NCBI GenBank assembly: GCA_018268395.1 | Contig: JAFDWQ010000009.1 | Span: forward strand, 310,001 to 374,000 | DNA from: Armatimonadota bacterium | GTDB lineage: Bacteria > Armatimonadota > Fimbriimonadia > Fimbriimonadales > Fimbriimonadaceae | Direction of reading: 5' to 3' | DNA: 64,000 nucleotides | Shown: in pieces, positions 59,020 to 64,000 of the stretch | How the letters are laid out: the number at the start of each line of letters is the position of its first letter | Position numbering within the stretch: the first letter of the stretch is position 1 | Made by a program: the position numbers and the translations under genes | Notes under the pieces: model-generated | Databases searched by the model: none | The model's input: the letters and a program-made list of their open reading frames with translations, nothing else | Told to the model about the DNA's origin: nothing

Positions 59020-60543
59020 ATGACTCTTTTCGGCCGCCTATCGGCCTTTCTCGTTTGCACCGCGTTCACGGCCGTGCCGTCGTTCGCCCAAGTTCAAGAA
59101 AAAGCTGTCGCTCCCGAGGGGGACGGATACCTGACCGGCCCGTTCGTCGACACGACGACACGGTTTTTCCCTCAGATCGACACGTCCGTGCGGCTCTGGC
59201 CGGTGACGCCGAGAAACCCCAAGCGGAGCCCCGCAGTCCCGGGCGACGTGCCGAACGCCCTTCCGATTTCGAGCGCACCGTCCAAGATCGGACCGGACAC
59301 GGGAGCAAAGTTCCCCGGCATGGGGGCGACCGTTTACAACCCGCCCGACCCGTGTATCGCGGTCGGTTACTCCTATATCGTCCAAGTCGTCAATTCGGAC
59401 GTCGCGTTCTTCAACAAATCGGGAACGAAACTTTTTCAGCAGCACCTCGACGGGAACGGCTTTTTCAGCGGGGTCGCCCAGACCGACTTCATCTTCGACC
59501 CGCGGGTCATTTTCGACCAAACGAGCGGCCGGTTCATCGTCCTGGCGATCGAGCAGGACGACGCCACCCAGAACAGCGGGATCCTACTCGCCGTTTCGGC
59601 CACGAGCAATCCGAACGGGAACTGGACAAAGTACCGGATCAACGCTAAGATCTCCCGCAATTCGAAGACCTATTGGTTCGACTATCCTGGGCTGGGTTAC
59701 AACAAAGACGCCCTCATCGTGACGGGCAACATGTTTTCGTTCGGCGGCAACGCCTACGGGTTCGTGACGTCCTATTCGATCAAGAAAGCGGGCCTGCTCT
59801 CGGGCGGCACCGCGTCGTACAACTATTGGTTCCACGACAACCTGTTCACGATCCAGCCGGGCAAGTGTCTGGAAGGCGTGACGGCCACGGCTTATGGCAT
59901 TTCGCTCAAGACCACGTCCTCGGTCGCGGTCTCGGCGTGGCGCAACCTGACGGGGACGCCGTCTTACGTCGAGACGACGGTCACCGTTCCATCGTACTTG
60001 AACTTCTTCGGCTACTGTACGAGCAGCGGCGGTGGGACCTTGGACGCCCTTTCCGACCGGATGATGGACTGCACGTTCCGGAGCGGCTACCTCTTGGCTG
60101 CCCACACGGTCAAGGTCGCGAGCAACGACAACCGCGCGATGGTCCGTTGGTACGAATTCTCGGTGGGTTCATGGCCGACGTCCGGTTCCGTGACCCGCCG
60201 TCAAAGCGGGAACATCGCCTTGGCCGCGCCGAACAACCTCTTCATGCCCGCCATTTGTCGTAACGGCGTCGGCGGGATCTCGATCATTCTGACGCGGTGC
60301 AACCCGACGCGCCCTGCGGACCTCTATGGGGTCTCCCACCGTTCGACCGACGCGTTGAACACGATGGGGCCATTGAGTTTCATCGCGTCGAGCGGCCACA
60401 ACCCCGGCTTCAACAGCCGCTGGGGAGACTATCAATCGATCGTCATGGACCCGTCCGACGCCAAGCGTTTCTGGGCGTGCGGAGAAGTCCTCGAAACCAA
60501 TGGAAAGTGGGGGACGAGGATCACGAACTGGATGGTCCCGTAA
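59020..60543 (+). CDS. Secreted protein, first of two paralogues
   Basis: This 507-aa exported protein has a signal peptide (MTLFGRLSAFLVCTAFTAVP, then SFAQ). The mature part shows regular strand pairs and shares several blocks with the gene at 60672: PNGNWTKYRI, YNKDALIVTGNMFSF, and WYEFSVGSWPTSGSV. A beta-propeller fold is likely, but I do not recognise a catalytic domain. It has conserved Cys pairs (for example MMDCTFRSGYL). An in-frame stop is followed by a hairpin terminator. The region upstream is a 75-bp gap to the divergent prfB gene. A surface or extracellular role is inferred from the signal peptide. Confidence 0.75.
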   Translation: MTLFGRLSAFLVCTAFTAVPSFAQVQEKAVAPEGDGYLTGPFVDTTTRFFPQIDTSVRLWPVTPRNPKRSPAVPGDVPNALPISSAPSKIGPDTGAKFPGMGATVYNPPDPCIAVGYSYIVQVVNSDVAFFNKSGTKLFQQHLDGNGFFSGVAQTDFIFDPRVIFDQTSGRFIVLAIEQDDATQNSGILLAVSATSNPNGNWTKYRINAKISRNSKTYWFDYPGLGYNKDALIVTGNMFSFGGNAYGFVTSYSIKKAGLLSGGTASYNYWFHDNLFTIQPGKCLEGVTATAYGISLKTTSSVAVSAWRNLTGTPSYVETTVTVPSYLNFFGYCTSSGGGTLDALSDRMMDCTFRSGYLLAAHTVKVASNDNRAMVRWYEFSVGSWPTSGSVTRRQSGNIALAAPNNLFMPAICRNGVGGISIILTRCNPTRPADLYGVSHRSTDALNTMGPLSFIASSGHNPGFNSRWGDYQSIVMDPSDAKRFWACGEVLETNGKWGTRITNWMVP

Positions 60544-60570
60544 GGACTTTCTAAAGAAAAGACCTCGTTC

Positions 60571-60605
60571 CGGGGCCAGAGGTTTTGTTCCGGCCCCGTT
60601 GTTCT
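60571..60605 (+). terminator. Hairpin between the two paralogues
   Basis: CGGGGCC (60571-60577) pairs with GGCCCCG (60592-60598) around a 14-nt loop, followed by TTGTTCT. This is a modest terminator after the first paralogue. Confidence 0.55.
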
Positions 60606-60671
60606 GCTAAAGTACAGACAGGCCCCACGCGTCCCGCGGAGGAATGGCCGTCAGGACAGGTGAACAACTTC

Positions 60672-62687
60672 ATGATCGGATACTCGGACGCGCTCCGAGG
60701 GCTGGCGGTTTGGTCCGCGGCCTTTGCATTGACGAGCGCTGGATTCGCCGCGGACACCCACGTCGTCCCTAAGGTCAAGTCCTTCAAGGGTCCCGTCGGG
60801 ATCAAACACGACACGACCAAGGACTTCCCCCAGATCAGTGAAACGGTATCCACCCCGTGGAAGTCGCCGAACAACCCCAGCTTCATGACGCGCCCGAAGC
60901 AGGGGGGATCGAACTCGTTGACGGCCGGATCGGCGACGTTGACCACGGGCAACGACCTCGGTCCGAAGTTTCCGGGGATCTCGTTCGGGAACTCGTACCC
61001 GGCCGACCCTCAGATCGCGGTCAGCACGAGCCACATCGTTCAGGTCGTCAACACGACGATCGCGTTCTTCACGAAAGCGGGCAGCAAGACGTACCAGATC
61101 GATATCGGCGCGAACGGTTTCTTCTCAGGTCTGAACGCGACCTCGTTCTGCTTCGACCCGAAGGTCTTCTTCGACACGTCGACGAACCGGTTCTTCGTGG
61201 TCTGCCTCGAAGCGGACAATTCGACCAGCCACTTCTTGATCGCGGTCTCGGACGACGCGAACCCGAACGGCAACTGGTTCAAGTACCGCATCGACAACCA
61301 TGGTGTGGACGGCTCCAACGAGTTCTGGCTGGACTATCCGGGCTGGGGCTTCAACAAGGACGCCATCGTGGCCACGGGCAACATGTTCCCGTTCGCGGCG
61401 GGCAACAGCTTCGTGCAAGCGTTCGTCATCAAGAAGGCCGAGCTCCTCACGGGCGGCCAGCCTGTCGTGACGGCGTTCAAAGACACGTCCACGTTCACGA
61501 TCCAAGTGGCGAAGAGCACGGACAAAACGACGTCCCTCGTTTACGGCTGTAGCCTCGACTCGACCTCCAGCCTCCATGTCTACGCCTGGCGGAACCTGAC
61601 GACGACTCCGGAAATGGTGTACACGACCCTTGCCGTGCCGTCGTTCAACTTCATCGGTTCGCCTCCGAGCAAAGGCGGCGTCTTCCTGGACAGCCTCAGT
61701 GGACGTCTCATCGACGCCGTCCACCAGAGCGGAAGCCTTCTGACGACCCACACGACCGCGGCCAAGGGTAACCAGAAGAGCCAAGTCACGTGGTACGACA
61801 TCAAACCGGGCAACTGGCCGACCTCCGGGAACCCGACGTTGGCCCAGACCGGGAACGTCGCTTTCTCGACGGACGCCTGGGCCTTTCTCGCCGGCATCAA
61901 CAAGAACTCGTTGGGCGATATCTCGGTGATGTTCACGCGCAGCGGCTCGAGCATCGTCTCCGACGTCATGATCGCCTCGAGGAAGCAGTCCGACCCGGCC
62001 GGCTCGATGGGTGCGCCCGTCCAGGTCGCGACCTCGTCGACGACCTACCGCCTCGGCGGTCGCTGGGGCGATTACGGCGCCGTGTGCATCGATCCGACGG
62101 ATAACGCGACGTTCTGGGGGACCAACATGGTCGGGAACAACAACGGGACCTGGACGGCCGAGATCGCGAGCTGGAAGGTCAGCACGGGCAGCGGCGGCAA
62201 CGGCGGGACGAAATACAGTCCGGACGGGGTCAGCACCCTTGAAGGCACGTTCGTGTCCGGGAACTTGAACTCCGTCAAGGCGTTCGACAACTCGACGTAC
62301 GACACGGACGCGGTCAAGAAACCAGACGGAAGCTACGCGACCGCCGTCCAGACGACGTTCACGGTCGGAACGGCCAAGAACAACGTGGCGGGCATCGAGC
62401 TCAATTACAAGGGCTACGTCGCGCAGAACAAGGCTCCGACGTGCTTCCTGTTCCTGTGGAACTACTCGACGAACAGGTGGGACAACATCAAGACCTACAC
62501 GTTCTCGAACACGAACAAGGTCTACGTGGCCAAGGTCGACGTGAACGCCGGGAACTACGTCAGCACGACGCGGCAGGTCAAGACGATGACCCGTATCCTG
62601 GATCCGATCCGGAACAACGGGCAGGCGCCGACCACCTTCCGCGCGAAGTCCGACGGTGCCTTGGTCTACATCCTTCCGAAGGGTTAG
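60672..62687 (+). CDS. Secreted protein, second of two paralogues
   Basis: This 671-aa exported protein has a signal peptide (MIGYSDALRGLAVWSAAFAL, then TSAGFAAD). It shares blocks with the upstream gene (PNGNWFKYRI, FNKDAIVATGNMFPF, WYDIKPGNWPTSGN) and so is a duplicate. It carries an extra ~160-residue C-terminal domain after a Gly-rich linker (TGSGGNGGTKYSPDGVS), which ends LVYILPKG and might bind a surface ligand. The fold is probably a beta-propeller; the function is unknown. I chose the ATG at 60672 for the signal peptide; a GTG at 60660 is an alternative. A strong terminator follows. Confidence 0.75.
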   Translation: MIGYSDALRGLAVWSAAFALTSAGFAADTHVVPKVKSFKGPVGIKHDTTKDFPQISETVSTPWKSPNNPSFMTRPKQGGSNSLTAGSATLTTGNDLGPKFPGISFGNSYPADPQIAVSTSHIVQVVNTTIAFFTKAGSKTYQIDIGANGFFSGLNATSFCFDPKVFFDTSTNRFFVVCLEADNSTSHFLIAVSDDANPNGNWFKYRIDNHGVDGSNEFWLDYPGWGFNKDAIVATGNMFPFAAGNSFVQAFVIKKAELLTGGQPVVTAFKDTSTFTIQVAKSTDKTTSLVYGCSLDSTSSLHVYAWRNLTTTPEMVYTTLAVPSFNFIGSPPSKGGVFLDSLSGRLIDAVHQSGSLLTTHTTAAKGNQKSQVTWYDIKPGNWPTSGNPTLAQTGNVAFSTDAWAFLAGINKNSLGDISVMFTRSGSSIVSDVMIASRKQSDPAGSMGAPVQVATSSTTYRLGGRWGDYGAVCIDPTDNATFWGTNMVGNNNGTWTAEIASWKVSTGSGGNGGTKYSPDGVSTLEGTFVSGNLNSVKAFDNSTYDTDAVKKPDGSYATAVQTTFTVGTAKNNVAGIELNYKGYVAQNKAPTCFLFLWNYSTNRWDNIKTYTFSNTNKVYVAKVDVNAGNYVSTTRQVKTMTRILDPIRNNGQAPTTFRAKSDGALVYILPKG

Positions 62688-62708
62688 AAGCCCTTCGTCG
62701 GAAGCGGT

Positions 62709-62741
62709 ACAGGGGCCTTGCCGACACGGCAGGGCCCCTGT
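62709..62741. terminator. Terminator after the second paralogue
   Basis: ACAGGGGCC-TTGCCG (62709-62723) pairs with CGGCAG-GGCCCCTGT (62727-62741), one wobble, with a 3-nt loop. It lies 22 bp past the plus-strand stop and 7 bp from the stop of the convergent FliT-like gene, so it can serve both. Confidence 0.8.
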
Positions 62742-62747
62742 CGCATC

Positions 62748-63059
62748 TTAGCGGGCGGCTTCGTGCCGCTTATACGCGGAGATCGCCCGTTTCGTCTGCC
62801 GGGAGGCGTGCATTTGGCCTTGCATGGATTTCAGTCCGAGTTCCCAACGCTGGACAAGGGACTCTTCCAGTTCTTTCGAATCTTCGATCCACCGTCGGGC
62901 TTCGGGATCCAGTTCCAGGGAAGCCAATCGGTCCAGGACTTGTTGCCTCTCGACCAGGGTCGCCCCGGTTTCCTCGGCGTCGGGTTCGGATTCGGCCAGA
63001 AGGCTCGTCAAGACATGAAGCCGTCTGGCTAGGCCCGCCGGAGTGTCAGGCTGCGACAT
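62748..63059 (-). CDS. FliT-like flagellar protein
   Basis: This 103-aa helical protein is rich in charged residues (EETGATLVERQQVLDRLASL, DSKELEESLVQRWELGLKSM). It directly follows fliS, with its start overlapping the fliS stop by 14 bp. FliT-like chaperones are small helical proteins usually encoded after fliS. The identification is by position and shape, not a clear motif. The start is the ATG at 63059; the longer frame is a fliS shadow. Confidence 0.55.
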   Translation of the reverse strand: MSQPDTPAGLARRLHVLTSLLAESEPDAEETGATLVERQQVLDRLASLELDPEARRWIEDSKELEESLVQRWELGLKSMQGQMHASRQTKRAISAYKRHEAAR

Positions 63060-63456
63060 CGGCGCTCTGGACCCTGAGGTTGCGTTCGAGCTCGACCCAG
63101 CCTGAACGGAGGTCTTTGAGGACTTCAGACGCTTGGTCGAGCCCGTCGGTCGCGTCCCCGATGTTGGCCTCGACAAGCTTGTTGTAGCAGAAGCTGTACA
63201 AGGCGAGGAGGTTTTGGGCGATTTCGCCCCCTTTGTCCATGTCCAGGCACGAGATCAGTTCTGCGATGATCTTCTGAGCCTTCAACAGGGCTTCGTTCTG
63301 TTTGAACGTGTCCTTTCGCTCCATCGCGGCTTTGCCGGCAGCGATGTTCTTCAAGGCGCCATCGTAGAGCATGACGACCAACTGGAGCGGGGAGGCACTC
63401 GCCACCGCGCTCTTCCGGTATTGGTCGATCTTTGAGTTCGGTGCTGTCACGGCCAC
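63046..63456 (-). CDS. fliS: Flagellar export chaperone FliS
   Basis: This 136-aa chaperone keeps flagellin soluble until export. It shows the family pattern QYRKSAVASASPLQLVVMLY, GALKNIAAGKAAMERKDTF, and a C-terminal helix with LLALYSFCYNKLVEANIGD. The length is normal (~130 aa). It overlaps the FliT-like gene. Flagellin genes are not in the window, but fliS indicates a flagellum. Confidence 0.95.
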   Translation of the reverse strand: MAVTAPNSKIDQYRKSAVASASPLQLVVMLYDGALKNIAAGKAAMERKDTFKQNEALLKAQKIIAELISCLDMDKGGEIAQNLLALYSFCYNKLVEANIGDATDGLDQASEVLKDLRSGWVELERNLRVQSADVAA

Positions 63457-63509
63457 AAGGCGAGCGCGCAGGCTCTATGGCACATTGTCGGTCGAAACCC
63501 GGACGTGTC

Positions 63510-63971
63510 TTATCCCTGGGAGGGCTCTCTGCGGCAAAAAACGAGTGCGACCAAGCCCGAAAGGAGGAACCAGCCCACGGGCACGGCGTAGGCGACAAGG
63601 TCGGGATACTCCGGTGCGGGAAGATCCTTGGTGTAGCGGCCCAGCATCGTTTGTTGGAGCCTGAGATGCATGAAGACCGCTCCGGCCATGGCGCCCCCGA
63701 AGAACCCTGTCGCCCCGGCTAAGGCCAGCCTCCGCCCGGCGACGGCTCCGAAGACACAGGCGGCCAAAGGCCCGGCTGCCAGGATCGTGAGCAGGCCGTT
63801 CAGCGAATATTCTTGGAAGACCGCGAACGGCCAGATCACGAGCCCATAGGTGATGATGCTGATGACGCCGATCGACATGCAACCGGCCATCAACTGCGCC
63901 TCGAAGTCTTTGCGCTTTTGCTTGGCGGGCTCGCTTAAGGGTTCGTCCGTCAGGATCGGATCGAACGGCAT
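63510..63971 (-). CDS. Four-helix membrane protein of unknown function
   Basis: This 153-aa protein starts MPFDPILTDEPLSEPAKQKR and then has about four hydrophobic segments: CMSIGVISIITYGLVIWPFA, LLTILAAGPLAACVFGAVAG, LAGATGFFGGAMAGAVFMHL and AVPVGWFLLSGLVALVFC. A basic N-terminal stretch precedes the first. I do not recognise a family. It is 53 bp upstream of fliS on the same strand and may be co-transcribed with it. Confidence 0.65.
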   Translation of the reverse strand: MPFDPILTDEPLSEPAKQKRKDFEAQLMAGCMSIGVISIITYGLVIWPFAVFQEYSLNGLLTILAAGPLAACVFGAVAGRRLALAGATGFFGGAMAGAVFMHLRLQQTMLGRYTKDLPAPEYPDLVAYAVPVGWFLLSGLVALVFCRREPSQG

Positions 63972-64000
63972 GGCCTAGTCTAGCCCGGACGGACGTTCCG

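Noticed and set aside
1-64000. CRISPR array, insertion sequence or prophage
   Set aside because: No regular spaced repeat array and no transposase, integrase or phage structural gene was seen.

Overview
The window looks like one contiguous piece of chromosome from a GC-rich (about 60%), flagellated, diderm bacterium, most likely Armatimonadota close to the Fimbriimonadia. The evidence is a combination of traits. There is a Gram-negative Pup-like (UBact) tagging and proteasome system, csaB beside a DUF5693 gene, a PEP-CTERM protein, prepilin-type proteins, an OstA/LptA-like protein, several outer-membrane barrels, rpoN and fliS. The taxonomic call is inference from gene content. No rRNA was seen, and the only intact tRNA is tRNA-Arg(CCT).

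Layout. 1-926 holds no gene I can support. 1.0-4.4 kb has a PEP-CTERM protein, a probably inactive rhomboid, two tandem GYF_2 membrane proteins and a DUF1801 protein. 4.4-5.4 kb is a small insertion at tRNA-Arg, bounded by a perfect 46-bp direct repeat of the tRNA 3' half. 5.4-14.6 kb has an STN-domain protein, a GH172 glycosidase, a lipoprotein, rpoN, riboflavin synthase, glyS and a small barrel protein. 14.6-18.4 kb is a tight operon of lipoprotein, dop, UBact and proteasome beta subunit. 18.5-24.1 kb has an HDOD protein, the yceD-plsX-fabH lipid operon, a malate/lactate dehydrogenase and a prepilin-like protein. 24.2-40.5 kb is dominated by cell-envelope genes: a hydrolase, a D-x-x-G-x-D-x-Y repeat protein, an active-type rhomboid, DUF5693, csaB, a large barrel, lipoproteins and an OstA-like protein. 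40.5-54.7 kb has secA, a CBM9/DUF5916 barrel, an O-methyltransferase, polA, a TfoX-N protein, the Mpa/ARC proteasome ATPase, a CBS-GGDEF protein and a DnaA-like ATPase. 54.9-64 kb has a tetraheme cytochrome with a DUF1573 partner, prfB with a programmed +1 frameshift, two paralogous secreted proteins, and fliS with a FliT-like gene.

How they work together. UBact (the tag), Dop (deamidase/depupylase), the beta subunit and the Mpa/ARC ATPase make most of a Pup-proteasome pathway. The ligase PafA and the alpha subunit are not in the window. The run 28.1-39.9 kb is all on the plus strand with short gaps or overlaps. It looks like one envelope-assembly operon: pyruvylation of cell-wall polymer, a barrel, two lipoproteins, a large secreted protein and an OstA-like protein. 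yceD-plsX-fabH is the usual start of fatty-acid and phospholipid synthesis, here without rpmF between yceD and plsX.
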